NCBI GenBank assembly: GCA_041483675.1
Contig: JBGPGE010000007.1
Coordinates: 1 to 64,000 of the forward strand
Reading direction: 5' to 3'
Source: 2-12-FULL-60-19 sp041483675
GTDB lineage: Bacteria > Desulfobacterota > Binatia > UBA9968
DNA length: 64,000 bases
Part shown: piece by piece, positions 53,901 through 61,904 of the stretch
Numbering within the stretch: position 1 is the stretch's first letter
How the letters are laid out: the number at the start of each line of letters is the position of its first letter
Translations under genes and position numbers: made by a program
The notes under the pieces: model-generated
What the model was told of the DNA's origin: nothing
The model's database searches: none
Seen by the model: only the letters and a program-made list of their open reading frames with translations

Positions 53901-54651
53901 AGAGCTGTTAAAGAACATCGTCGAATGCAAGCTCCTCACGGCTCACGCCGTGTACGGCTTTTACCCGGCCAACAGCGAAGGAGACAATATTATTCTGTAC
54001 GCCGACAAATCGCGGGCCCGCGAGCTGGCGCGATTTCACACGCTCCGCCAGCAGAAAGAGAGTCAGGCCGCCAAGCCGCAGTTGGCGCTGAGTGATTTTG
54101 TCGCGCCGCGGGAGAGCGGCGTGGGGGATTACCTCGGAGCGTTCGCCGTGACCGCGGGCCACGGAACGCAGGAGCTGGCGGAGCGCTTCGAGAAAGACAA
54201 CGACCAGTACAATGCTATCATGGCGAAAGCGCTGGCGGATCGCCTGGCCGAGGCGTTCGCCGAATATCTTCACCAGCGGGTCCGGCGCGAGTGGGGATAC
54301 GGCAGGAACGAAAACTTGACGCATGAGGATTTGATCGGCGAGAAATATCAGGGCATTCGCCCGGCGCCCGGCTATCCCGCGTGTCCGGACCACACGGAGA
54401 AGCGGACTCTGTTCAATTTGCTGGAAGTCGAAAAGACGACAGGCATCTCGCTCACGGAAAATTTCGCCATGCTGCCCGCCGCGTCGGTCTCCGGTCTCTA
54501 TTTTTCCCACCGGGAATCGCGCTACTTCGCCGTAAGCGCCGTCGGCCGCGATCAAGTGGAATCCTACGCCCGGCGCAAAGGGATGACGGTCGCGGAGGTG
54601 GAGCGGTGGCTCGCGCCCGTCCTCGGCTACGATCCCTCAAGGAATCCGTAG
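50959..54651 (+). CDS. metH: Cobalamin-dependent methionine synthase
   Basis: 1230 residues with all four MetH modules: homocysteine domain (zinc site in VGGCCGTTPEHIA), pterin/folate domain (about 340-620, FIMIGERTNVAGSRKFARLI), cap and cobalamin domain (about 640-880), and SAM-binding activation domain (about 890-1230, RPAPGYPACPDH). It methylates homocysteine from methyltetrahydrofolate. In the cobalamin domain the His ligand segment is DVHDIWNII, where the consensus is DxHxxG (DVHDIGKNI): the Gly is Trp and the next two residues also differ. SxL and GG parts of the motif (SGL, LIGGATTSK) are intact. Confidence 0.96.
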   Translation: MVKVKEKLTQLLSERILVIDGAMGTMIQALKLDEEAFRGKRFAHHSRPLKGCNDLLSVTRPEAIEKIHRSFLDAGADIIETNSFNANAISMADYALESEVYAINLAAAKIARSAADAVNKKTPDKPRFVAGSIGPTNRTASLSPDVNNPAFRGVMFDQLVDAYYEQVRGLVDGGVDLLLPETTFDTLNLKACLFAIGKFFDGRGSRLPVLASVTITDRSGRTLSGQTLEAFLTSISHAELTAVGINCALGPAQMVPFIEELSRLSPLPVFAYPNAGLPNEFGGYDMGPAEFAKFLGDWAREKWLNLVGGCCGTTPEHIAAVAEAVGGVHPRLPIERDSFTHLSGLEQLTIRPDSNFIMIGERTNVAGSRKFARLIREEQYEEALVVAREQVEGGANILDVNMDEGMLDSVNAMATFMHHIAANPEISRIPIMIDSSNFDVIEAGLKCVQGKSVVNSLSLKEGEEEFKRRARLVRRYGAAAVIMAFDETGQATTVEHRLRICARAHKILTQEIGFDESDIIFDTNILVVATGMEEHNDYAIAFVEAARQLKQLYPRCHISGGVSNISFSFRGNDAVREAMHAAFLYHAIQAGMDMGIVNAGQLAVYEQIPPELLERVEEVLFNRRPDATERLLELAQRYKGSAKSAAAEAAWREGSVEHRLSEAVIRGVLDYIEQDLEEALKKYDRPLQIIEGPLMDGMNVVGDLFGEGKMFLPQVVKSARVMKKAVARLTPLMEAEKTAADQGKARAKLIFATVKGDVHDIWNIIVGVVLGCYNYEVIDLGVMVPADRIIEAAVKEKADMIGLSGLITPSLDEMVHVAKEMERCGLKLPLLIGGATTSKRHTAVKIAPAYEHETVHVIDASRAVPVVGALTNSRSRKELAAKNRAEQEELRRQYEARTAVQLLTYEEAGRKKLHIDWEESHIYVPEFTGAKVLREFPLSELVPYIDWSPFFHTWEIRGRYPDLLGDPARGAAARELFANAKELLKNIVECKLLTAHAVYGFYPANSEGDNIILYADKSRARELARFHTLRQQKESQAAKPQLALSDFVAPRESGVGDYLGAFAVTAGHGTQELAERFEKDNDQYNAIMAKALADRLAEAFAEYLHQRVRREWGYGRNENLTHEDLIGEKYQGIRPAPGYPACPDHTEKRTLFNLLEVEKTTGISLTENFAMLPAASVSGLYFSHRESRYFAVSAVGRDQVESYARRKGMTVAEVERWLAPVLGYDPSRNP

Positions 54652-54804
54652 ATCGCCTCCGACGATCTGATTTTAGATTTTGGATTTTAGATTTTCGATT
54701 GATGAGTTCTCCCGCAATCTAAAATCGAAAATCGGCAATCGAAAATTATGCGTGCGTTGGACATTTGTCGCCTGCTGCGGTAAGCAGGGGCGGGGGTTGC
54801 GGCC
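54652..54804. repeat. AT-rich repeat block after metH
   Basis: GATTTTAGATTTTGGATTTT and its imperfect inverse CAATCTAAAATCGAAAATCG (about 54668-54748) make a long imperfect palindrome of the family also present around 914-955. It probably separates metH from the channel gene. No gene seen. Confidence 0.6.
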
Positions 54805-55956
54805 ATGAAGCGGAGTTTGCGGTTGCGCGTTTGCGAGGCGCTCGAAGAGAGCGAGACCGGCTCTTGGCTGAGAGGCCTCGTTGAGTTTTTCCTGCTCGTT
54901 GTGATTGTTTCGAGCGTGGCCGTCGCGGCGCTAGAGACGGTCCGATCGCTCGCCTCCGAGTATGCCTCCCTGTTTAAAGCCGCTGAACTGATCGCTGTCG
55001 GCGTGCTGACGATTGAATATCTGCTCCGCTGGTGGGTCGCCCCCGAGGAAGATCCATTGGGCGACGTCCACTCGTGGCGCGCTCGCTGGCGTTATGCCGT
55101 TTCGGCCCACGGACTCATCGACCTGCTCGCCATAGCGCCGTTCTATCTCAATCTTTTCGTGCCGATCCACGCGGACTGGCTCCGTGTTCTGCAACTGCTG
55201 CGTCTCCTCAAGGTCGCGCGCTACGCCTCAGGGTTGCCCCTCTTCGTTGCCGTGGTCCGCAACGAGAGCCGGCCTTTGCTCGCGGCGTTTCTCGTGATGA
55301 CGGTGCTGCTCGTCGTCGAATCCGGCATCATGTTTATGATCGAGCGGGAGGCTCAGCCTCAGGTCTTCGCTAGCATTCCGCACACGATGTGGTGGGCGAT
55401 CGTGACGATGGCGACCGTCGGCTACGGCGATATCGCGCCGATCACGCTGATGGGCAAAGTGTTCGGCGGCATGGTCATGATTCTCGGCATTGCAATGTTC
55501 GCGGTTCCCGCCGGCATTCTGGCCACGGGTTTTTCGGCTGAGATCCGCAAGCGCGATTTCGTCGTCACCTGGCAGAGCGTCGCCAAAGTGCCGTTTTTCG
55601 CCGGGCTGGACGCCAGCCGCATCGCCGAGATCGCCGGATTGCTCAAGCGCGAGATCGTCCCGGCCCATCACGTTGTCGTGCGGCGCGGCGAGCCGGCGGG
55701 AGCGATGTTCTTCATCCTGTCCGGCGAGGTCGAGGTGGATGTTCAGCCCAGTCCGATCCGCCTCGGTCGGGGCCAGTACTTCGGCGAGATCGCGCTGCTG
55801 CGCGACACGGTGCGCACGGCGACAGTGACCTCGCTGAGCGAGTGTCACCTGCTGGCGCTCGACGTCGCCGATTTTCGCCGCCTGCTGGACGCGCACCCCG
55901 ATCTCAAAGCCGCGGTCATGGAGGTCGCCGATCGGAGGCTTGGGGCAAAACAGTAG
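54805..55956 (+). CDS. Cyclic nucleotide-gated potassium channel
   Basis: 383 residues. Six-helix ion-channel plan (about 30-240) with the K+ selectivity filter TVGYGD at about 204-209 and pore helix SIPHTMWWAIVTMA. The voltage-sensor-like helix has few Arg (LRVLQLLRLLKVARYA). A C-terminal cyclic nucleotide-binding domain follows at about 262-375, with the phosphate-binding GQYFGEIALL and RTATV. cAMP or cGMP should gate the pore, linking it to the cyclases in this window. GCGGG-rich upstream sequence gives a fair ribosome site. Confidence 0.93.
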   Translation: MKRSLRLRVCEALEESETGSWLRGLVEFFLLVVIVSSVAVAALETVRSLASEYASLFKAAELIAVGVLTIEYLLRWWVAPEEDPLGDVHSWRARWRYAVSAHGLIDLLAIAPFYLNLFVPIHADWLRVLQLLRLLKVARYASGLPLFVAVVRNESRPLLAAFLVMTVLLVVESGIMFMIEREAQPQVFASIPHTMWWAIVTMATVGYGDIAPITLMGKVFGGMVMILGIAMFAVPAGILATGFSAEIRKRDFVVTWQSVAKVPFFAGLDASRIAEIAGLLKREIVPAHHVVVRRGEPAGAMFFILSGEVEVDVQPSPIRLGRGQYFGEIALLRDTVRTATVTSLSECHLLALDVADFRRLLDAHPDLKAAVMEVADRRLGAKQ

Positions 55957-56010
55957 GCAGTAAGCAGAAAGAGCAATTTTGGAAATTCGGACTTCCTGCT
56001 TACTATAGCG
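55957..56010. repeat. Short inverted repeat at gene junction
   Basis: AGTAAGCAGAAA...CTTCCTGCTTACT flanks the convergent ends of the channel and permease genes. It forms an AGTAAGCAG/CTGCTTACT stem, and may act as a two-way terminator or be one of the dispersed repeats. Confidence 0.45.
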
Positions 56011-56838
56011 TCACAGCGCCCGCTCGGTTTCTTTCCACGGCGCCAGCCGTTTTTCCCAAAGCCCGACGGCGCGGGTCAGGATCACTCCCAAGACGGCGAG
56101 GAAGATCACCGGCACGAAGAACTTGTCCGTCGCCAGCGCGCTCGAGTAGCGGATGAGTAGCGCGCCGAGGCCCGTTACGGCGGCGAACATTTCGGCGGTG
56201 ATGATGCCGATGAGCGCCCGGCCGACGGCGAGGCGGATGCCGGTCATGATAAAGGGGAGGCAAGCCGGGAGGATAATTTTAGTGAAAATTTTTCTCTCTC
56301 CGGCGCCGTAGGCGCGTCCGACCTCGACCAGCGAAGCGCTCACGGTCCTCACGCCGCTGAAAGTGTTCATCAGCACCGGAAAGAGGCCGCTCAAAAAGAC
56401 AATAGCGATTTTCGACATGGGCCCCAAGCCGAACCAGAGCAGCAGCAGCGGAATCAGCGCGACGCGCGGCGTGGCGTCCAGAGCGTAAACGTAGGGGTCC
56501 AAAATATATTCCGCCAGGCGGTAGCGTCCCATGAGAAGGCCAAGGGCGATGCCGAGAACCAGCGCCGCCGAAAGGCCGATCGCATAGACCTGCAAGCTGC
56601 CCAGCGCCTGGCGTTGGAACTCGCCGGCAGCGAGCAGTTGCATCGTCGCGCGCGCGATCGCGCTCGGATAGGAAAGAAAGAGCGGGTTGACGTCCCGCCC
56701 GAAGATTTCCCACACAAGAATGACCAGGCCGACCGAGACGACGCGGACCGCGCCGAGACGATCGGCCAATTGAAAAGGCCGGGCGCGGGAGAGATCGAGA
56801 TCGGTCAGGGCCTGCTGTTCAAGCGCGTTCAACGCCAT
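56011..56838 (-). CDS. ABC importer permease, SsuC/TauC type (second)
   Basis: 275 residues with six hydrophobic segments and the BPD_transp EAA-type loop GRAYGAGERKIFTKIILPA. Related to the permease encoded upstream at 56923-57756 (shared PLLLLWFGLG/MMWLGLGF and MTGIRLAVGRALIGIITAEM / MAGIRLAVGRALVGMVVAEL), so the pair should form a heterodimeric channel. It is the last gene of the SBP-ATPase-permease-permease unit; a CTGAGTGCTGAG-type repeat lies in the 84-base gap before it. Confidence 0.92.
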   Translation of the reverse strand: MALNALEQQALTDLDLSRARPFQLADRLGAVRVVSVGLVILVWEIFGRDVNPLFLSYPSAIARATMQLLAAGEFQRQALGSLQVYAIGLSAALVLGIALGLLMGRYRLAEYILDPYVYALDATPRVALIPLLLLWFGLGPMSKIAIVFLSGLFPVLMNTFSGVRTVSASLVEVGRAYGAGERKIFTKIILPACLPFIMTGIRLAVGRALIGIITAEMFAAVTGLGALLIRYSSALATDKFFVPVIFLAVLGVILTRAVGLWEKRLAPWKETERAL

Positions 56839-56922
56839 ATCTCCGAAAAAGTGCTGAGTGCTGAGTCCTGAGTGCTGAGCGGCGAGGCTCAGTCCTCAGC
56901 ACTCATACCTCAATACTGTTAG
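56839..56922. repeat. CTGAGTGCTGAG/CTCAGCACTC palindromic repeat block
   Basis: GTGCTGAGTGCTGAGTCCTG (about 56849-56868) and its inverse CTCAGTCCTCAGCACTC (56887-56903) form a palindrome between the two permease genes. It may be a processing or mRNA-stability element of the operon, or a dispersed repeat. Confidence 0.55.
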
Positions 56923-57756
56923 TTACGTTGCCCGTTCGGTCTCCTTCCACCGCGCCATCCGGCTCTCGAGCGCCTGCGTGGCGCGGATGAGCCCGACGCC
57001 GAGCAGTCCGAACACACCGATGACGACGAACATCTTCGCGGTCTCGAAGAGGTTGCCGTAGAGCGTGAGCATGGCGCCGAGACCGGTGATAGCGGTGAAC
57101 AGCTCCGCAACGACCATTCCCACCAGCGCGCGCCCCACCGCCAGCCGGATTCCGGCCATGATGAAAGGGAGAGCCGCGGGAAAGACGACTTTGAAAAGAA
57201 TTTGCCGCTCCGAGGCGAGGTAGGCGCGCCCGACTTCGACCAGAGACGCGCTGACGTTCTTCACGCCGCTCGTGGTGTTGATGAGGATCGGGAAAAAAGC
57301 GAACAGGAAAATAATAACCACTTTCACTGCGAAGCCGAGACCGAGCCACATCATCAAGAGCGGCGTAAGCGCGACTTGAGGCGTCGCGTAGAGGGCGTTC
57401 AAGTGAGGGTCCAGAAGCGCCTCGGCGACGCGCGAGCGACCCATCAGAAGGCCCAGGCCGACGCCCAGAACGAGAGAGACGCCGAAGCCCACTCCCAGCG
57501 TAGCCAGGCTGACGGCCGCTTGGCGGAGGAGTTCTCCCGTGCGGATCAGTTGGATCGCCGCCCAGAAAACGGCCGTTGGATAAGTGAGCAGGAGAGGGTC
57601 GCTCCGCCGGCCGTAAACCTCCCACAGCGCGAGGAAGCAGAGCACGGAGGCGGCGCGGATCAGATTCGGGTGATCGTAGATCGACCGAGAGCGCTCGCGC
57701 CGCAGGCCGAGCTCGTCGATGATTTGCTCATCCGTGAGGGCCGCCATGGGATTCAA
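56923..57756 (-). CDS. ABC importer permease, SsuC/TauC type (first)
   Basis: 277 residues, six helices, EAA loop GRAYLASERQILFKVVFPA. It overlaps the ATPase stop by four bases (GTG/ATG-type junction at 57753-57756), so translation is coupled. With the following permease it probably makes a heterodimer, whereas SsuC or TauC usually form homodimers. The substrate is unknown: family members import sulfonates, nitrate, cyanate or aromatic acids. Confidence 0.92.
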   Translation of the reverse strand: MNPMAALTDEQIIDELGLRRERSRSIYDHPNLIRAASVLCFLALWEVYGRRSDPLLLTYPTAVFWAAIQLIRTGELLRQAAVSLATLGVGFGVSLVLGVGLGLLMGRSRVAEALLDPHLNALYATPQVALTPLLMMWLGLGFAVKVVIIFLFAFFPILINTTSGVKNVSASLVEVGRAYLASERQILFKVVFPAALPFIMAGIRLAVGRALVGMVVAELFTAITGLGAMLTLYGNLFETAKMFVVIGVFGLLGVGLIRATQALESRMARWKETERAT

Positions 57757-58514
57757 CCTCTGAGCGATTCCCGGATGCGCGCGCGCAACTGGGCAAAGCG
57801 CGGATCAGCTTTGACGTCGCCTTCCCAGCGCGGGCGCGGCAGCTCCACCCGCACCTCTTCCTTGATGCGGCCGGGGCGCGACTGCATCACGATCACGCGG
57901 TCCGATAAGTAAACCGACTCGTCGATGCTGTGCGTGACGAAGATGACGGTGGTATCGGTCTTGGACCAGATCTTGAGCAATTCTTCCTGGAGCTGCTCGC
58001 GGGTTTGCGCATCCACGGCGCCGAAGGGCTCGTCCATGAGCAGGATGTCGGGCTCCTTGGAGAGGGCGCGCGCGATGCCCACGCGCTGCTGCATCCCTCC
58101 GGATATCTGGTGGGGATAGTAGTTCTCGAAGCCGTGAAGCTCTACCAGTTCCAAATACCGGCGGGAAATTTCGCGGCGCTGTTCGCGCGGGACGCCGTCG
58201 ATCTCCAGGCCGAACTCGACGTTGCCGAGCACCGTGCGCCAGGGGAGCAGGCCGAACTGTTGGAAGACCATGCAGCGGTCGCGGCCGGGCGCCGTCACCG
58301 GCTTGCCGTCGACGCGTATCTCGCCTCGATCGGCCTGGATCAGCCCGGCGATGACGCGGATCAGCGTGGTCTTGCCGCAGCCGCTCGGACCGAGCAGGCA
58401 AACAAATTCGTTCTTGCGAACGGAGAAGGAGACGTCGTAGAGCGCGACCAAGCCGGGCTTGCTCGGATCGTTCTGCTCGAAGAAAACTTTGCTGAGCTGC
58501 CGAACTTCCAGCAT
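57753..58514 (-). CDS. ABC importer ATPase, SsuB/TauB/NrtD type
   Basis: 253 residues: Walker A GPSGCGKTTL, Q-loop CMVFQQFGLLPWRTVLGNVE, signature ISGGMQQRVGIARALSKEPD, Walker B ILLMDEPFGAVD, H-loop IFVTHSIDESV. The LLPWRTVLGNVEFGLE segment is typical of the nitrate/sulfonate/taurine family. The operon order is binding protein (58557-59558), ATPase, two permeases. Confidence 0.94.
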   Translation of the reverse strand: MLEVRQLSKVFFEQNDPSKPGLVALYDVSFSVRKNEFVCLLGPSGCGKTTLIRVIAGLIQADRGEIRVDGKPVTAPGRDRCMVFQQFGLLPWRTVLGNVEFGLEIDGVPREQRREISRRYLELVELHGFENYYPHQISGGMQQRVGIARALSKEPDILLMDEPFGAVDAQTREQLQEELLKIWSKTDTTVIFVTHSIDESVYLSDRVIVMQSRPGRIKEEVRVELPRPRWEGDVKADPRFAQLRARIRESLRG

Positions 58515-58556
58515 GCCTCAAGATCTCAGGTGAGTTTGCCCGGCTTGCGGCACGCG

Positions 58557-59558
58557 TTACTTCCGGCCCAATTCTTTCAGCGCCTGATCGACGAAGCGCC
58601 GGTCGAAAAACTGGTTGTAGGGCACGGGCGTTTCCAGGTAGCCGACCTTCTTGAGAAATTCCACGGTGAAGTTGTACGACGCCTCCGAGATTTCGCCGTT
58701 GACGCCCCAGATGCGCGGGTCCGCCAGTTCGTAAGCCTTGCCCAGCACGTCGGCGCTCTCCTCCGGCAGAAATTTTTTGGCTACCTCGACCGTGCCGGCC
58801 TTGTTGGCGGCGATCCATCGGTTGGCTTCCATAATGGCCTTGGTGAGTTTCTGGACCGTGTCGGCGTTCTTCTGGAGGTAGTCCTCTCTCGCCATGCCGA
58901 ACTCGTAGGGAATCTCCGGGATGAGCTTCGGGACGTTGACGATAGCTACGATCTCCGGAAAGGCGGCGAGCTTCGCCACCTCGGTGTTGGTGACCACGGT
59001 CGCGTCGACTTTTCCCGCGACCAGCGCTTTGAACCGGTCCGCCGGCGAGCCGACGGCGACATATTTCATTTTCTCCGGATCGATGCCGCTCCGTTCCAGA
59101 ACCATGCGCGGAATGTGGTACGAGATCGCGCCGATGCCGGAGACCGCGACGCTTTTGCCCACCAGCGCCTGGAGCGTGGTGCCCGCTTCCTTGCGCGCGA
59201 CGAAGTGATACGGCGTGATCGGATTGGCGACGACCCAGAGCCGGATCGGCGCCTTCTTCGAGGCGCTCACGATCCCTTCGGTAGCGCCCATGTTGATGGA
59301 TAGGTCGATGTCGCCGGAAAGCAGCGCCTTGACGTGCACGGCGTCGCCACGGAACTCCGTTACTTCAACATCCAGGCCGTACTTCTTGAAGAAACCCTTT
59401 TCGATCGCTACGTACGGTGAAATGGACTCGATCGACGGCGGGCTCAGGGACGAACCCATTTTTATCTTTTGGGCGTCGGCCCGGCCGGCCGCGACGATCG
59501 AGACCAGGACGGACAAGAACAAAACGACGAGAGCGTTAACTGGCTTGCAAATCTTCAT
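58557..59558 (-). CDS. ABC importer substrate-binding protein, NMT1/SsuA type
   Basis: 333 residues. Signal peptide at about 1-29 (VNALVVLFLSVLVSIVAAGR), then the NMT1 pattern SPYVAIEKGFFKKYGLDVEV and LSGDIDLSINMGATEGIVSA. It is first in the transporter operon, with an AGGAGG ribosome site and a candidate promoter just upstream. Ligand unknown; it is the only binding protein in this window next to its permeases and ATPase. Confidence 0.9.
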   Translation of the reverse strand: MKICKPVNALVVLFLSVLVSIVAAGRADAQKIKMGSSLSPPSIESISPYVAIEKGFFKKYGLDVEVTEFRGDAVHVKALLSGDIDLSINMGATEGIVSASKKAPIRLWVVANPITPYHFVARKEAGTTLQALVGKSVAVSGIGAISYHIPRMVLERSGIDPEKMKYVAVGSPADRFKALVAGKVDATVVTNTEVAKLAAFPEIVAIVNVPKLIPEIPYEFGMAREDYLQKNADTVQKLTKAIMEANRWIAANKAGTVEVAKKFLPEESADVLGKAYELADPRIWGVNGEISEASYNFTVEFLKKVGYLETPVPYNQFFDRRFVDQALKELGRK

Positions 59559-59621
59559 ACTGTGCCTCCTCGTAAAGTGGACTTCGACGTAAGCCTGCTG
59601 AAGGTACGTAATGCTGAGCGG

Positions 59622-59650
59622 ATACTATGGTAGGAGAAAATCGGTGTCAA
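59622..59650 (-). promoter_or_regulatory. Candidate promoter of the ABC importer operon
   Basis: On the minus strand TTGACA (59650-59645) and TAGTAT (59627-59622) are 17 bases apart, about 64 bases before the binding-protein ATG at 59558. The -35 box is perfect. It lies just after the stop of the preceding cyclase gene. Confidence 0.55.
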
Positions 59651-59653
59651 GGA

Positions 59654-60775
59654 TCACAGGGGGCTGCCGTGGTAGAGGGCGTGCATGACGATCTCAAGCA
59701 CGACCATCAGCAGAGATGCGGTGGCGGAGATCAGAACAATAGCCGCGCTGCGTTTTTCCAGACGGGTCATGCCGGCCAGTCGTTCCGCGGACTCAGCGCG
59801 AATCTGCCGCGCGCGCCACAAAGTATAGAGATTGGCGAGCGCCGCGAGAACGGCGAAGATCAGCACCGGAATCCGGACCGGCCCCTGATCGAGAAAGGCG
59901 AGCGCGCCGGAGAGGCCGAAGAGCGTTCCCACGCCGAGAATGACGGCGAGCGGGCTGATCAAGGTCGTCACCGCGCAGGGCGCGCCCAGGAGGCCGAAGA
60001 CGACCGCGCCCCAGCTTATGCCGCGCTGCTTTGATTCTTTCTCCGTCGCCTCGATGCGCGGCGCGCGGGCGCCGCCGTGCAGGCGATAGGTGAGCACCGT
60101 GTCCTTGAACCCTTTTAGCGCGAGCTGCTCCGGTGCGACGTCGGGAAAATCCGCCGCGACCTTGTCGTAGGTCTCCCGGCTGACGAGAATTTCTCCAGGA
60201 TTGGTTTTTGCTTCGAGGCGGGCCGCAAGATTGACCACGTCGCCGATGGCGGTGAAGTCCTTGTTGTCGCTTGAGCCGACCCGCCCGACTCGGGCCCAGC
60301 CGGTGGCGATCCCGGCGGCGGTTTTCAAATCCATCTGAAAGCGCTCGCGCAGCGCCGCCATGTTCGCTTGCAGCTCAAGCGCGGCGGCCACTGCCCGGCG
60401 CGGGTGGTCTTCCAGTTTGACCGGCACGTTGAACAGCGCCATTGCCGCGTCGCCGATGTATTTGTCGATGAAGCCGCCGAATTTGGCGATGGCCGCGCTG
60501 GCGGTACGCAAGAAGGTGTCGACGATCTCGTGCGTCCGCTCCGGTCCGAGCTCCTGTGTGAGCTCGGTGAACGAGGAGAGATCGGCGAACAGGACCGTCA
60601 CCTCCACCACGCGCCCTTCCTCGACGTGCGCGCCGCAGCGGTTGCAGATGTTGGGGTTGCGCGGACTGCGCTTGATGCCGACCAGGTGAAACAGGTGGCG
60701 CCATGGCCCCGTGAGCACCGTTCCGCAGATGGCGCATTGAGGAGAAAGAGGCGGACCGCTTTGCGTTTCGCTCAT
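59654..60775 (-). CDS. Class III adenylate/guanylate cyclase with zinc-ribbon N-terminus and membrane C-terminus
   Basis: 373 residues. N-terminal zinc ribbon (CAICGTVL ... CNRCGAH). Cyclase domain at about 50-215 with VLFADLSSFTELTQEL (metal Asp), GGFIDKYIGDAAMALF (second Asp) and the NLAARLEAKTNPGEI Asn/Arg. The K of IDKYIG is typical of adenylate cyclase base recognition, so cAMP is the likely product. Three C-terminal helices (about 255-345) place it in the inner membrane, the reverse of the usual order. It starts one base after the AI-2E gene stop, in operon with a CNMP-binding protein. Confidence 0.9.
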   Translation of the reverse strand: MSETQSGPPLSPQCAICGTVLTGPWRHLFHLVGIKRSPRNPNICNRCGAHVEEGRVVEVTVLFADLSSFTELTQELGPERTHEIVDTFLRTASAAIAKFGGFIDKYIGDAAMALFNVPVKLEDHPRRAVAAALELQANMAALRERFQMDLKTAAGIATGWARVGRVGSSDNKDFTAIGDVVNLAARLEAKTNPGEILVSRETYDKVAADFPDVAPEQLALKGFKDTVLTYRLHGGARAPRIEATEKESKQRGISWGAVVFGLLGAPCAVTTLISPLAVILGVGTLFGLSGALAFLDQGPVRIPVLIFAVLAALANLYTLWRARQIRAESAERLAGMTRLEKRSAAIVLISATASLLMVVLEIVMHALYHGSPL

Positions 60776-60776
60776 G

Positions 60777-61892
60777 TCAGCACACGTAGGGCTGCACGGG
60801 AGCTTCGTCGCGCCGGGCGCGCGCGCCCCTGCGGTAGCGCCGGCGCTCCAGCAACAACCTGGCGATTTCCTGGATCGACGTGACCACGGGGACGGCGACG
60901 ATCAGGCCGATCAATCCGAAGACGTTGCCGCCGACGATGACCGATCCCATCAGCAGCGCGGGATGGAGGCGGACGCTCTTGCCGATGGTGATGGGGTGGA
61001 CCAGGACCATATCGAGAAGCCTGATCGACAGAAAGAGCGTCAAAACCTTGACCAGCGGCGCGAGGCTCGCGAACTGGATCATGGCGGCGAGCGCGACCGC
61101 GCCGCCGCCTAATACCGGCCCCACGTAGGGCACGGCGCCGGCCAGGCCGCAAAACGCGCCCAGCAACAACGGATAGTCCACCCCCAGCGTCCAGAGCCCG
61201 AGAGCGGTGATCGAGCCGACGATCGCCCCGTTGATCGCCAGGCCGCGCAAGTAGCGGCCGAGGACCCGCTCGATCTCGCACCAGACGGCGACCGAAGTCT
61301 CGATGTGCGCCGGCGGGAGGGAGTTGATGAGAAGCTGGCCGATCCTGGCGCCGTCGCGCAACAGAAAATAGGAAAATGCCGGCACCAGTACGATCGCCAG
61401 GACGATCGATACCATGTGCGTCAGCAGGTTGGGAAGGTAGGCGGTCTGCCGTTCGAGAAAGGCACTCAGCCGCTCGTTGCGCGTCTCGGGGCTGCCGACC
61501 CAGCGCCGGGCGGCCGGGAATTTCACGATGATTTCCTGCTGGAGAGCGTTGATCGCTTGATCGATCCGGTCCGTGTTGGCAGAGGAGCCGGAGGCCATTT
61601 CATTCACTTCGGCGATCAAACTGGGCGAGAGGAAGATCCATGCCGCCACCAGGAAGACGGCCAGTCCGAGATAGATCGCGGCGACCGCTAGATCGCGCTT
61701 GATCGCCAGCCCCTCGGCGATTTTTACGAGCGGGTTCAGCACGTAGGCCAGCGCAGCCGCAAGGAGGAGGATGACGACAAATGCGCTGGAAATATAGACA
61801 ATGAAAGCAAAGACGGCGATGCCCAGCCCCCAGACAATCGAGGGCGGGGGAAGCCAGGGGCTTGACTCGCGCCTGTCTTGATGAGTCTGCAT
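60777..61892 (-). CDS. AI-2E family transporter (PerM type)
   Basis: 371 residues with eight hydrophobic segments and the family core ALGLWTLGVDYPLLLGAFCG and AVPYVGPVLGGGAVAL. Family members export autoinducer-2 or small solutes such as Na+/H+-linked substrates; this cannot be told apart by sequence. It lies between a CNMP-binding gene (12 bases) and the cyclase (one base), so its transport may be controlled by cyclic nucleotides. Confidence 0.9.
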   Translation of the reverse strand: MQTHQDRRESSPWLPPPSIVWGLGIAVFAFIVYISSAFVVILLLAAALAYVLNPLVKIAEGLAIKRDLAVAAIYLGLAVFLVAAWIFLSPSLIAEVNEMASGSSANTDRIDQAINALQQEIIVKFPAARRWVGSPETRNERLSAFLERQTAYLPNLLTHMVSIVLAIVLVPAFSYFLLRDGARIGQLLINSLPPAHIETSVAVWCEIERVLGRYLRGLAINGAIVGSITALGLWTLGVDYPLLLGAFCGLAGAVPYVGPVLGGGAVALAAMIQFASLAPLVKVLTLFLSIRLLDMVLVHPITIGKSVRLHPALLMGSVIVGGNVFGLIGLIVAVPVVTSIQEIARLLLERRRYRRGARARRDEAPVQPYVC

Positions 61893-61904
61893 GCGCAGCC
61901 CGTC

